Below, one piece after another: positions 26,415 to 35,278 of a stretch of DNA of 64,000 nt. The notes under the pieces are model-generated. The model had not been told where the DNA came from. It did no database searches and saw nothing but the letters and a program-made list of their open reading frames with translations. Origin of the DNA: Pseudomonas sp. NFR16 (GTDB lineage Bacteria > Pseudomonadota > Gammaproteobacteria > Pseudomonadales > Pseudomonadaceae); assembly GCF_900108875.1 (NCBI RefSeq), contig NZ_FNYJ01000001.1, positions 434,001 to 498,000 of the forward strand. The letters are read 5' to 3'. Position 1 is the first letter of the stretch, and every line of letters begins with the position of its first letter. The position numbers and the translations under genes are program-made.

Positions 26415-29400
26415 ATGATCCAAACCTCTGCCGTCGATGAGCAACGTTTCCGCAAACTTCTTAGCCGCAACGTCACTTTACCCCTCGGGGTCGGCGTCCT
26501 CAGCGCCGTTTTCTTTGTCGTACTGATCACTTATCTGCTGTCGGCCATCCAGTGGGTGGAACACACCGACCGCGTCATTAATAACATCAACCGTTCGCTG
26601 AAGCTGGCGGTGGACATGGAAACCGGCATGCGCGGCTTCCTGCTCACGGGTGATGAACGTTTCCTCGATCCGTACGAGGTGGCCAAGCCGAGCATTATTT
26701 CCGAGCTCAACGGGCTCGAAGAACTGGTGGGCGACAATCCCGACCAAGTGGACCGCTTCAAGCGTCTGGCGTCGTTGCAGGAGTCGTGGAACCAGTTCGC
26801 GCAGGAAATGATCACGTTGCGCCGTACCAATGGTGACTACGCGACGCCCATTCAGAACCGGCGGGGCAAGCGTCTGGCCGACGAAATACGCGATCAGTAC
26901 GAACAGGCTGCCAATATCGAGCATCAATTGCGTCTGACGCGCAACACCGACGTGACTCGCACGACGATCATTTCAGTGTCGGCCTACATCGGTTTCATCC
27001 TGATCGTCAGCGGTATTCTGGCCTGGGTCGGGCGCCGTGACATGACCGCACTGTCCAGTACGTATGCCGCAAACATAAAAAGCCAACAGGAAGACGCCGA
27101 GCGCCTGGCGCACGTCGCCTGGTTGCGCAACGGTCAGAGCGAGCTGGCCGAGCAGGTGATCGGGCAACTGACCCTCAACTTGCTCGGACGCAACGTGTTG
27201 CAGTTCTTCGCGCATTATCTGGGCGCGGTGGTTGCCGCGGTGTATGTGCGTCAGGAACACGGTGGCCTGGTCCGCGTCGCGTCCTATGGTTTCTCGCGTC
27301 AGCAGGAACTGCAGGAACAGTCCATTCATGGCGGCGAAGGCGTGGTCGGCAAGGCCGCCGAGCAAGACGAAATCATTACCCTGAACGACGTGCCGCACGA
27401 TTATTTCAAGGTCACGTCCGGGCTGGGCGAAGGTGATCCGCGCAGTGTTGTAGTGGTTCCGACCAGCAATGACGATCAGGTCAATGGCGTCATCGAACTG
27501 GGCTTTCTGCGCGAGTTGACTCAGCGCGATATCGAGTTTCTCGAACTGGTGGCGGAAAACGTCGGCACGTCCATCGAAGCGGCGCGTTATCGCCAGCGCC
27601 TGCAGGAAGTCCTGGCCGAGACCCAGCAGCTCAATGAAGAACTGCAAGTGCAACAGGAAGAATTGCGCACCGCCAACGAAGAGCTCGAAGAGCAGTCGCG
27701 GATTCTCAAGGAGTCCCAGGTGCACCTGGAGACCCAGCAGGCGGAGCTTGAGCAGACCAACGAGCAGCTCGCCGAGCAGAGCAAGGCGTTGGCCGAGCAG
27801 CGCGACGCGCTAGACCGCAACAACGAAGAATTGAACATTGCCCAGGTCGAACTCGAAGCTCGCGCCGACGAGTTGCAGCGCTCGAGCAAGTACAAGTCCG
27901 AGTTCCTGGCGAATATGTCCCATGAGCTGCGCACGCCGCTCAACAGTTCGTTGATTCTGGCCAAGCTGCTGGCGGAAAACCCGCAGGAAAACCTTACCGA
28001 AGAACAGGTCAAGTTTGCCGAATCAATCTATTCGGCTGGCAATGACTTGTTGAACCTGATCAACGACATCCTCGACATTTCCAAAGTCGAAGCCGGCAAG
28101 CTCGACGTGCGCCCGGAAAACAGCAGCGTCAGCCGTCTGGTCGATGGACTGCGCATGACCTTCGAACCACTGGCTGCCGACAAGCAGTTGCATTTCTCCG
28201 TCGAAGTTCAGGCAGGTGCGCCGGTGTCGCTGTACACCGACCGTCAGCGCCTGGAGCAGATCCTCAAGAATCTGCTCTCCAATGCCGTCAAGTTTACCGA
28301 GAGCGGCGCGGTCAGCCTGACCGTGTCGCCTCAACCAGGCGGTGGCGTGGCGTTCACGGTGCGCGATTCCGGCATCGGTATCGCCGAAGACCAGCAAGAA
28401 AGCATCTTCGAGGCGTTCCGTCAGGCTGACGGCACCACCAACCGCCGTTACGGCGGTACGGGCCTGGGACTGTCGATTTCCCGCGATCTGGCGAGCCTGC
28501 TGGGCGGCTCGATCTCGGTGACCAGTGCGCCCGGTCAGGGCAGCATTTTCACCCTCGTGCTGCCTGAGCAGTATGTGGAGTCGACGCCGTCGCAGTATGC
28601 CGAGGCGCCGCCTGTCGTCGCCCAACCGGCGCCGCCGTTGCCCGTCCCTGCGCCTGCTCCGGTCGTTGCCCCGGTCGTCGAGCCGATCCCGCGCTTCCCT
28701 GATGACCGCGAAAAAGCGCCTTTCAACAAGCGTTGCATTCTGGTGATCGAAGACGAAGTCCGATTCGCGCACATCCTCTTCGATCTGGCTCATGAGCTGG
28801 GTTACTACTGCCTGGTCGCTCATGCCGCGGACGAAGGTTTCGATCTGGCGTCCGGCTTCCTGCCCGACGCCATATTGCTGGACATGCGCCTGCCCGATCA
28901 TTCCGGACTGACGGTCCTGCAGCGCCTGAAGGAAATTCCGTCGACACGGCATATTCCGGTGCACGTCATTTCCGTCGAGGACCGTCAGGAAGCCGCGTTG
29001 CAGATGGGCGCTATCGGTTACGCGGTCAAGCCGACCACCCGCGAAGAGCTCAAAGACGTGTTCGCGCGTCTGGAAGCCAAGCTCACGCAGAAGGTCAAAC
29101 GCGTTCTGCTGGTTGAAGATGACGCGCTGCAACGCGACAGTATCGCTCGACTGATCGGGGACGACGACATCGAGATCACCGCCGTCGGATTCGCTCAGGA
29201 CGCGCTGGAGCTGCTGCGCGATAACGCTTATGACTGCATGATCATCGACCTCAAGCTGCCGGACATGCTCGGCAATGACTTGCTCAAGCGCATGTCCACC
29301 GATGAGATCTGCGCGTTCCCGCCGGTCATCGTCTACACCGGGCGCAACCTGACCCGCGATGAAGAGGCCGAGCTGCTCAAGTATTCGCGCACGATCATCA

Positions 29401-29912
29401 TCAAAGGCGCGCGCTCGCCGGAACGCCTGCTCGACGAGGTCACGCTGTTCCTGCACAAGGTCGAGTCGCAGCTGTCCAACGAGCGTCAGAAAATGCTCAA
29501 GACTGCCCGCAGCCGCGACCGCGTGTTCGAGGGCCGCAAGATCCTGGTGGTCGACGATGACGTGCGCAACATCTTCGCCCTGACCAGCGCGCTGGAGCAC
29601 AAGGGCGCGATCGTCGAGGTGGGGCGCAACGGGCTGGAAGCCATCGACAAACTCAACACCATCGAAGACATCGATCTGGTGCTGATGGACGTGATGATGC
29701 CGGAGATGGACGGTTACGAGGCGACCATGCAGATCCGCAAGGACCCGCGCTGGCGCAAGCTGCCGATCATCGCCGTGACCGCCAAGGCCATGAAAGACGA
29801 TCAGGACCGCTGCCTGCAGGCGGGCTCTAACGATTACCTGGCCAAGCCGATCGATCTGGATCGTCTGTTCTCGCTGATTCGCGTGTGGTTGCCGAAGATG
29901 GAACGTATCTGA
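26415..29912 (+). CDS. Hybrid histidine kinase with CHASE3, GAF, coiled coil and three receivers
   Basis: 1165-residue membrane sensor kinase. Order: membrane helix (about 20-43), CHASE3 periplasmic domain (METGMRGFLLTGDERFLDPY), second helix (about 183-204), GAF domain (about 245-395), a long Glu/Gln-rich coiled coil (about 396-495), HisKA with His503 in MSHELRTPLNSS, ATPase domain with GGTGLGLSIS, a Pro/Ala-rich linker (about 725-770), and receivers with phosphoacceptors Asp823, Asp945 and Asp1092. All catalytic residues look present. No Hpt domain is fused. First gene of a set with CheR, CheB, a receiver-kinase and a lone receiver. The ligand is unknown. Confidence 0.9.
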   Translation: MIQTSAVDEQRFRKLLSRNVTLPLGVGVLSAVFFVVLITYLLSAIQWVEHTDRVINNINRSLKLAVDMETGMRGFLLTGDERFLDPYEVAKPSIISELNGLEELVGDNPDQVDRFKRLASLQESWNQFAQEMITLRRTNGDYATPIQNRRGKRLADEIRDQYEQAANIEHQLRLTRNTDVTRTTIISVSAYIGFILIVSGILAWVGRRDMTALSSTYAANIKSQQEDAERLAHVAWLRNGQSELAEQVIGQLTLNLLGRNVLQFFAHYLGAVVAAVYVRQEHGGLVRVASYGFSRQQELQEQSIHGGEGVVGKAAEQDEIITLNDVPHDYFKVTSGLGEGDPRSVVVVPTSNDDQVNGVIELGFLRELTQRDIEFLELVAENVGTSIEAARYRQRLQEVLAETQQLNEELQVQQEELRTANEELEEQSRILKESQVHLETQQAELEQTNEQLAEQSKALAEQRDALDRNNEELNIAQVELEARADELQRSSKYKSEFLANMSHELRTPLNSSLILAKLLAENPQENLTEEQVKFAESIYSAGNDLLNLINDILDISKVEAGKLDVRPENSSVSRLVDGLRMTFEPLAADKQLHFSVEVQAGAPVSLYTDRQRLEQILKNLLSNAVKFTESGAVSLTVSPQPGGGVAFTVRDSGIGIAEDQQESIFEAFRQADGTTNRRYGGTGLGLSISRDLASLLGGSISVTSAPGQGSIFTLVLPEQYVESTPSQYAEAPPVVAQPAPPLPVPAPAPVVAPVVEPIPRFPDDREKAPFNKRCILVIEDEVRFAHILFDLAHELGYYCLVAHAADEGFDLASGFLPDAILLDMRLPDHSGLTVLQRLKEIPSTRHIPVHVISVEDRQEAALQMGAIGYAVKPTTREELKDVFARLEAKLTQKVKRVLLVEDDALQRDSIARLIGDDDIEITAVGFAQDALELLRDNAYDCMIIDLKLPDMLGNDLLKRMSTDEICAFPPVIVYTGRNLTRDEEAELLKYSRTIIIKGARSPERLLDEVTLFLHKVESQLSNERQKMLKTARSRDRVFEGRKILVVDDDVRNIFALTSALEHKGAIVEVGRNGLEAIDKLNTIEDIDLVLMDVMMPEMDGYEATMQIRKDPRWRKLPIIAVTAKAMKDDQDRCLQAGSNDYLAKPIDLDRLFSLIRVWLPKMERI

Positions 29913-29960
29913 ATGGATCGGATCAATTGACCACCCTCGTAGAAAGCCCGGATTTTGCTG

Positions 29961-30782
29961 ATGTCTCATGAGAGAAACGCCGATATCGAATTGCGCTTGC
30001 TGATTGAGGCGATCTATCTAAAGTACAGCTACGACTTTCGCGATTACTCGGGCGCGTCGGTCAAGCGGCGCGTCGCCCACGCGTTGCGTCAGTTCGAGCT
30101 CAAGACCATTTCGGCCTTGCAGGAGCGCGTGCTGCATGATCCGTCCGCGTTCATGCAATTGCTGCAGTTCCTGACGATTCCGGTCAGTGAGATGTTTCGC
30201 GACCCGTCACACTTCCTGGCGATTCGTCAGGAAGTGGTGCCGGTGCTCAAGACCTACCCGTCGCTGAAAATATGGATCGCCGGATGCAGCACGGGGGAGG
30301 AGGTGTATTCGATGGCGATTCTGTTGCGCGAGGAAGGCCTGCTCGACCGCGCAATCATCTACGCCACCGACATCAATCCCAGCTCTCTGGAAAAAGCCAA
30401 GCAAGGCATTTTCTCGATGGACCACATTCCAGGCTACAACACCAATTACCTGAAGGCCGGCGGCAAACGTCAGTTTTCCGATTACTACACCGCCGCCTAC
30501 GACCATGCGATCTTCGACAAGAAGCTGCGTGAGAATGTCACTTTTGCGGACCATAGTCTGGCCACCGACAGTGTGTTTTCCGAAACACAGTTGATCTCGT
30601 GTCGAAACGTGCTGATCTATTTCAACAAGAAACTGCAGGATCGTGCGTTCGGTCTGTTCCACGAATCGCTGTGTCATCGCGGGTTTCTGGTGCTGGGCAG
30701 CAAGGAAACCCTGGATTTCTCCGGTTATAAAGATCAATTCGAACCCTTGGTCAAACAAGAGCGGATCTACCGCAAATCATGA
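29961..30782 (+). CDS. CheR-type protein methyltransferase
   Basis: 273-residue SAM-dependent methyltransferase of the CheR family, which methylates glutamates of sensor proteins. The N-terminal helical domain (YSYDFRDYSGASVKRRV) is followed by the SAM site IWIAGCSTGEEVYSMAI, the acidic ATDINPSSLEKA and ISCRNVLIYF. There is no TPR or pentapeptide-docking extension. No chemoreceptor gene is nearby, so the target may be the neighbouring kinase. The ATG at 29961 follows the kinase stop by 48 bp with a weak ribosome site; a TTG two codons earlier is possible. The next gene overlaps by four bases. Confidence 0.9.
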   Translation: MSHERNADIELRLLIEAIYLKYSYDFRDYSGASVKRRVAHALRQFELKTISALQERVLHDPSAFMQLLQFLTIPVSEMFRDPSHFLAIRQEVVPVLKTYPSLKIWIAGCSTGEEVYSMAILLREEGLLDRAIIYATDINPSSLEKAKQGIFSMDHIPGYNTNYLKAGGKRQFSDYYTAAYDHAIFDKKLRENVTFADHSLATDSVFSETQLISCRNVLIYFNKKLQDRAFGLFHESLCHRGFLVLGSKETLDFSGYKDQFEPLVKQERIYRKS

Positions 30783-31396
30783 AAACGTCCTTTACCGGTA
30801 TTGACCCCGATCAACCCGCCTTGCCGGTGGTCGACGCCATCGTCGTGGGAGCGTCGGCGGGTGGCGTCGAAGCCTTGTTGACCATCTTCCGGCGGCTGCC
30901 CCGAGGCTTCGGGTTGCCGATCCTGACCGTGCTGCATCTGCCCGACGAACGACGCAGCCATCTGGCCGAGGTGTTCCGTTCGCACCTTGCGATACCGGTC
31001 AAGGAAGCCGACGACAAAGAAACCATCGCCCCTGGCACGCTGTACTTCGCAGCGCCGGGTTATCACCTTTCTGTGGAGTCCGATTTCAGCCTGTCCCTGA
31101 GTCAGGAAGAGCGGGTTTTCCACTCCCGGCCCAGCGTCGATATTCTCTTCGAATCCGCCGCTGACGCTTACGACGCGAGGCTTGCAGGCGTGCTGCTCAC
31201 CGGTGCCAACAATGATGGTGCCCGGGGTATGGCACGAATCAAGGAGTACGGTGGTCTGACCGTGGTCCAGGATCCGGCGCAGGCGCTGGCGCGCACCATG
31301 CCCGAAGCTGCGCTGGCCCTGCATACACCGGACTTTCTCTTGCCTTTGCCCGACATCGGCCTGTTGCTTGTCGAGCTGGAACGAATTGCATGCTGA
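30779..31396 (+). CDS. CheB-type methylesterase without receiver
   Basis: 205-residue protein consisting only of the CheB catalytic domain, which removes methyl esters or deamidates glutamines. The active-site Ser is in VVGASAGGVEAL, the His in VLHLPDERRSH and the Asp in LLTGANNDGARGM. Canonical CheB has a receiver in front, which is absent here; the next gene supplies a receiver fused to a kinase. The ATGA overlap with cheR indicates strict co-translation. Its end overlaps the next start by seven bases. Confidence 0.9.
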   Translation: MKTSFTGIDPDQPALPVVDAIVVGASAGGVEALLTIFRRLPRGFGLPILTVLHLPDERRSHLAEVFRSHLAIPVKEADDKETIAPGTLYFAAPGYHLSVESDFSLSLSQEERVFHSRPSVDILFESAADAYDARLAGVLLTGANNDGARGMARIKEYGGLTVVQDPAQALARTMPEAALALHTPDFLLPLPDIGLLLVELERIAC

Positions 31397-32571
31397 GTGA
31401 AATCAAAGCCAAACTGCTGATCGTCGACGATCTGCCCGAGAACCTGCTTGCGCTCGAAGCGTTGATCAAACGCGAAGACCGTCAAGTGTTCAAGGCGCTG
31501 TCTGCCGACGAAGCATTGTCGCTGTTGCTGGAGCACGAGTTCGCCATGGCGATCCTCGACGTGCAGATGCCTGGCATGAACGGCTTCGAACTCGCGGAAA
31601 TGATGCGTGGCACCGAAAAGACCAAGAACATCCCGATCGTGTTCGTCAGCGCCGCAGGTCGGGAGTTGAACTACGCGTTCAAAGGTTACGAAAGCGGGGC
31701 CGTGGATTTCCTGCACAAGCCGCTGGATATTCACGCGGTCAAGAGCAAGGTCAACGTCTTCGTCGACCTTTATCGTCAGCGCAAGGCCCTCAAACAGCAA
31801 CTGGAGGAACTCGAGCGCAGCCGTCAGGAACAAGAGGCGCTGCTGCGTGAGCTGAAGTCCACGCAGAACGAGCTGGAGCATGCGATTCGCATGCGTGACG
31901 ATTTCATGTCCATCGTCTCCCACGAGGTGCGTACGCCCCTCAACGGCCTGATCCTGGAAACCCAGTTGCGCAAATTGCACCTGGCCAAGGACAATGCGTC
32001 GGCGTTCACCATGGACAAGCTCAAGGCCATGGTCGACCGCGATGAGCGGCAGATTCAGAGCCTGATCCGGCTCATCGAGGACATGCTCGACGTGTCGCGC
32101 ATTCGCACCGGCAAGCTGTCGATCCGCACCAGCCCGTTCGACCTCTCCGAACTGGTGGTCAATCTGGTGGAAAGTTACGCCGCGCAGATCGCCGCAGCCG
32201 AAAGCGTGGTCACATTGCACGCCAGCGAGCCGGTCATCGGCGTATGGGATGAATTCCGCATCGAACAGGTGGTGGCGAACCTGCTGACCAACGCACTGCG
32301 CTATGGCGCGCACAAGCCCATTGAGGTCCGCGTCTACAGCGAGGGCAACGAGGCGTATGTGGAAGTGCGCGATCAGGGCATCGGCATCAGTGCCGAGAAC
32401 CAGAAGCGTATCTTTCAGCAGTTCGAGCGGGTATCGGCCAGTCATGCCATCTCGGGGCTTGGGCTGGGGCTGTTCATTTCCGATCAGATCGTCGTCGCAC
32501 ACGGGGGTCGGATCAGCGTCGAAAGCGAGGAGGGCGCAGGCTCGGTTTTCCGCGTCAGCCTGCCACTTTAA
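31390..32571 (+). CDS. Response regulator-histidine kinase fusion
   Basis: 393-residue soluble protein with an N-terminal receiver (Asp57 region, ILDVQMPGMNG), a charged coiled-coil linker (about 130-165), HisKA with His178 in SIVSHEVRTPLNG, and an ATPase domain ending SGLGLGLFISDQIV. A receiver in front of a kinase suggests it is itself controlled by phosphorylation, perhaps from the large hybrid kinase upstream. It has no membrane segment or sensor domain. Start overlaps the end of the cheB gene, making cheR-cheB-kinase one coupled block. Confidence 0.9.
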   Translation: MLSEIKAKLLIVDDLPENLLALEALIKREDRQVFKALSADEALSLLLEHEFAMAILDVQMPGMNGFELAEMMRGTEKTKNIPIVFVSAAGRELNYAFKGYESGAVDFLHKPLDIHAVKSKVNVFVDLYRQRKALKQQLEELERSRQEQEALLRELKSTQNELEHAIRMRDDFMSIVSHEVRTPLNGLILETQLRKLHLAKDNASAFTMDKLKAMVDRDERQIQSLIRLIEDMLDVSRIRTGKLSIRTSPFDLSELVVNLVESYAAQIAAAESVVTLHASEPVIGVWDEFRIEQVVANLLTNALRYGAHKPIEVRVYSEGNEAYVEVRDQGIGISAENQKRIFQQFERVSASHAISGLGLGLFISDQIVVAHGGRISVESEEGAGSVFRVSLPL

Positions 32572-32738
32572 GCCCTGTCTGGCGACGGCAGGCTCGAGCC
32601 AGAGCCTTGCCGTCGGATTATCCCGCATGTCCAACCGCAACCCTGCGACCGTCCGGCTAAATAACTGATTTTTCTGCGCAACCTCCTGCGCGGGTCATGG
32701 TCGTAATGGCAGCTATTTACAAGATCGAAGGCGTTCCA

Positions 32739-33116
32739 ATGAGCTCTGATGCAGAAAATGTCGTACTCATCGTCGAAGACGAGCCGCTGATCCTCATGCT
32801 GCTCTCCGACTACCTGTCGGGAGAGGGCTATCGGGTTCTGCAGGCCGAAAACGGTGAGCAGGCATTCGAAATCCTCGCGACCAAACCCCATCTGGATCTG
32901 ATGATCACCGATTATCGACTGCCGGGCGGCGTGTCGGGTGTGATGATTGCCGAACCGGCGGTCAAGTTGCGGCCCGAGTTGAAGGTGATTTTCATCAGCG
33001 GTTACCCGGCGGAAATCGTCGAATCGGGCAGCCCCATCGCGCGCAAAGCGCCAATCCTGGCCAAGCCGTTCACCATGGACACCCTGCATTCGCAGATTCA
33101 GAGCCTGCTGAACTGA
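32739..33116 (+). CDS. Single-domain response regulator
   Basis: 125-residue CheY-like receiver with phosphoacceptor Asp58 in LMITDYRLPGG, acidic pair in IVEDEP, and Lys in LAKPFTMDTL. No output domain. The frame opens at 32697, but AAGG seven bases before the ATG at 32739 and the family pattern fix the start. It follows the receiver-kinase by about 170 bp and probably ends the rightward signalling unit; a REPIN-like inverted repeat lies after it. Confidence 0.88.
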   Translation: MSSDAENVVLIVEDEPLILMLLSDYLSGEGYRVLQAENGEQAFEILATKPHLDLMITDYRLPGGVSGVMIAEPAVKLRPELKVIFISGYPAEIVESGSPIARKAPILAKPFTMDTLHSQIQSLLN

Positions 33117-33140
33117 AGCGCGCCATGCATCTTCAGCTGT

Positions 33141-33210
33141 GAGCGTGCTCGCGATTGCGACGGTTGGGCATTGAATGCGATGACCGATCCGCCGTAACCG
33201 CGAGCACGCT
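33141..33210. repeat. REPIN-like inverted repeat (third REP family)
   Basis: AGCGTGCTCGCG at 33142-33153 is perfectly matched by CGCGAGCACGCT at 33199-33210. It sits between the convergent ends of the lone receiver gene and the hybrid kinase gene, and may also act as a transcription barrier. The sequence is unlike the REP families at 14.2 and 19.9 kb. Confidence 0.7.
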
Positions 33211-33247
33211 TATTCCTGAAAAGGGCCAAACGGCTGCTGCCGGTGGC

Positions 33248-35278
33248 TCACCCCTCAATCATTTCCCGCACCTTGGCCGTCAGCTGATCGAACGCGAACG
33301 GTTTGGTGATCATCTGCATGCCGGTGTCGAGGAAGCCGGCACGAGCGCCGGCGTTCTCCGCGTAACCGGTGATGAACAACACTTTCAGGTCGTTGCGCAT
33401 CTGCCGGCCGATGTCGGCCAGCTGGCGCCCGTTCATGCCGGGCAGGCCTACGTCGCTGATCATCAAGTCGATGCGTTGAGGCGACTCGAGAATAGGGATC
33501 GCACCCACTGCGTCACCCGCCTCCAGATACGCATAGCCCAGCTCGCTGAGCACTTGACTCACCAATGCGCGCACGGCCGGGTCATCTTCGACGATCAGGA
33601 TCGTTTCGCCTTCGCGTGCCTCCGTCGCGGTAGTCTGCTCGGTGGGTTCTTCAACCTGGGTTTCTCCGCGAAAGCGTGGCAGGAACAACTGCACCGTAGT
33701 GCCGTTGCCGACCTGGCTTTCTATCGACACGTGCCCGTGTGACTGCTTGGTAAACCCGTAGATCATCGACAGACCCAGGCCGGTGCCCTGGCCGATCGGC
33801 TTGGTCGTGAAAAACGGATCGAATGCCCGGCTGATGACGTTCTCCGGCATGCCGCATCCGGTATCGCTCACGCTGAGCACCACGTAATCACCCGGCAGCA
33901 GGTTCTCGTAGGCGTTGGTGAAGTCGCGGTCCAGCTTGCGGTTGAACGTCTCGATCATCAGCATGCCGCCGTCAGGCATCGCGTCCCGCGCGTTGAGCAC
34001 CAGGTTGAGCAGGGCGCTCTCGAGCTGGTTGGGGTCGGCCTCGGCTGTCCACAATTGCGGATCCAGGCACATGTCCAGACGGATGCTTTCGTTTACGCTG
34101 CGGTGCAGCAATTCGCCCATGGAGTTGACCAGCTCGTTCATCTCTACCGGTTTGGAGTCCAGCGATTGCCGACGTGAAAATGCCAGCAGCCGGTGGGTCA
34201 GCGCGGCGGCCCGGTTGGCGGACGTCACGCCAAGATCGATCAGGCCGTCCAGATCTTCCGTACGGCCTCGCGCCAGACGTCGCCTGAGCAATTCCAGGCT
34301 GCCGATAATGCCGGTGAGCATGTTGTTGAAGTCGTGGGCAATGCCGCCGGTGAGCTGGCCCACGGCTTCCATTTTCTGCGACTGACGCAACACTTCTTCA
34401 TTATGACGCAATTGCGAGGTGCGCTCCTCGACCTGTTGTTCGAGGGTTTCGTTGAGACGGCGCAACTGCTGCTCGGCCAGCTTTCGCTCGGTGATGTCCG
34501 AGGTCACGCCTGCCAGCAGGCTGACGCGACCGTTGCGGGCGCGGATGGCCCTGGCGCGCACATCGACCCAGTGCAGCGAGCCGTCGGGCCAGAGGTTGCG
34601 AAACTCGATGATGAAGTCGTCGCCGCTGTCCAGGCTGCGCTGCAGCGCCGACTGCATCCGCGGCTGGTCTTCGGGATGCACCGAAGCCAGCCAGTCGTGA
34701 TAGGTGAACGGCGCGTGTTCGTCACGGCCGAAGTGGGTCTTGCTGATTGCCGAGCAATCGAGCTCGAAGAATTCCGCCTCCAGCTGCCACGACCCCAGTC
34801 GCCCGGCCTTCAGCGCATGCTGCAGACGCTGTTCGCTTTCGCGCAGGTCTTCCATGCGACTGCGTGCCTCGTACTGGCGACGCCGGCCGCGCACGGCGGT
34901 GGTCACCAGGCTCACCAGCGTGGCGGGGTGAAACGGGCGCTCGAGAAACGTCACGTTGCCCAGCAGTTTGCCCAGACGCGCCGAAGGATTCTGGTCCGGG
35001 CCGCCATGGTGCGTGAGCAGCACAATGGGTTGATCCGACCAGGCCGGCTGATTGGCCAGCAGGTTGAGCAGCGGGTTGATGTCGACCCCTCGCAAGGCTT
35101 CGTCGGCGATGATCGCCAGCCCCGCGCCGGAGATGAGTTCGCGGCACATGCCGCCCAGGTCGTGAGTGATGATGGCCGGGAATCCTGCTTCCTGCAGGAT
35201 CATCAGGGCGATCTGACTGTCCCTGCCGTGCGGGGCAAGGATGATTGCCCGCTCCGAGAGTTGTCCAGGTGTACTCAC
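33248..35278 (-). CDS. Hybrid histidine kinase with pseudo-receiver, PAS, kinase and receiver
   Basis: 676-residue soluble kinase. The N-terminal 125 residues look like a receiver fold without the acidic pair and with the switch Lys replaced (FLERPFHPATL), so it is probably a pseudo-receiver. A PAS domain (about 155-265) with the GRVSLLAGVTSDITERKLAE end follows. The HisKA domain has His315 in GGIAHDFNNMLTGI and the ATPase domain has GQGTGLGLSMIYG. The C-terminal receiver has Asp609 in MISDVGLPGMNG. Its ATG overlaps the stop of the KaiC-like gene (ATGA), so the ATPase and kinase are made together. KaiC-kinase pairing recalls cyanobacterial KaiC-SasA but without KaiA or KaiB. Confidence 0.9.
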   Translation of the reverse strand: MSTPGQLSERAIILAPHGRDSQIALMILQEAGFPAIITHDLGGMCRELISGAGLAIIADEALRGVDINPLLNLLANQPAWSDQPIVLLTHHGGPDQNPSARLGKLLGNVTFLERPFHPATLVSLVTTAVRGRRRQYEARSRMEDLRESEQRLQHALKAGRLGSWQLEAEFFELDCSAISKTHFGRDEHAPFTYHDWLASVHPEDQPRMQSALQRSLDSGDDFIIEFRNLWPDGSLHWVDVRARAIRARNGRVSLLAGVTSDITERKLAEQQLRRLNETLEQQVEERTSQLRHNEEVLRQSQKMEAVGQLTGGIAHDFNNMLTGIIGSLELLRRRLARGRTEDLDGLIDLGVTSANRAAALTHRLLAFSRRQSLDSKPVEMNELVNSMGELLHRSVNESIRLDMCLDPQLWTAEADPNQLESALLNLVLNARDAMPDGGMLMIETFNRKLDRDFTNAYENLLPGDYVVLSVSDTGCGMPENVISRAFDPFFTTKPIGQGTGLGLSMIYGFTKQSHGHVSIESQVGNGTTVQLFLPRFRGETQVEEPTEQTTATEAREGETILIVEDDPAVRALVSQVLSELGYAYLEAGDAVGAIPILESPQRIDLMISDVGLPGMNGRQLADIGRQMRNDLKVLFITGYAENAGARAGFLDTGMQMITKPFAFDQLTAKVREMIEG

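Noticed and set aside
28023..29969. 648-codon open frame on the minus strand
   Set aside because: Opposes the kinase and receiver domains of the hybrid kinase; composition typical of an antisense frame.
31168..32640. 490-codon open frame on the minus strand
   Set aside because: Opposes cheB and the receiver-kinase gene; no recognisable domain.
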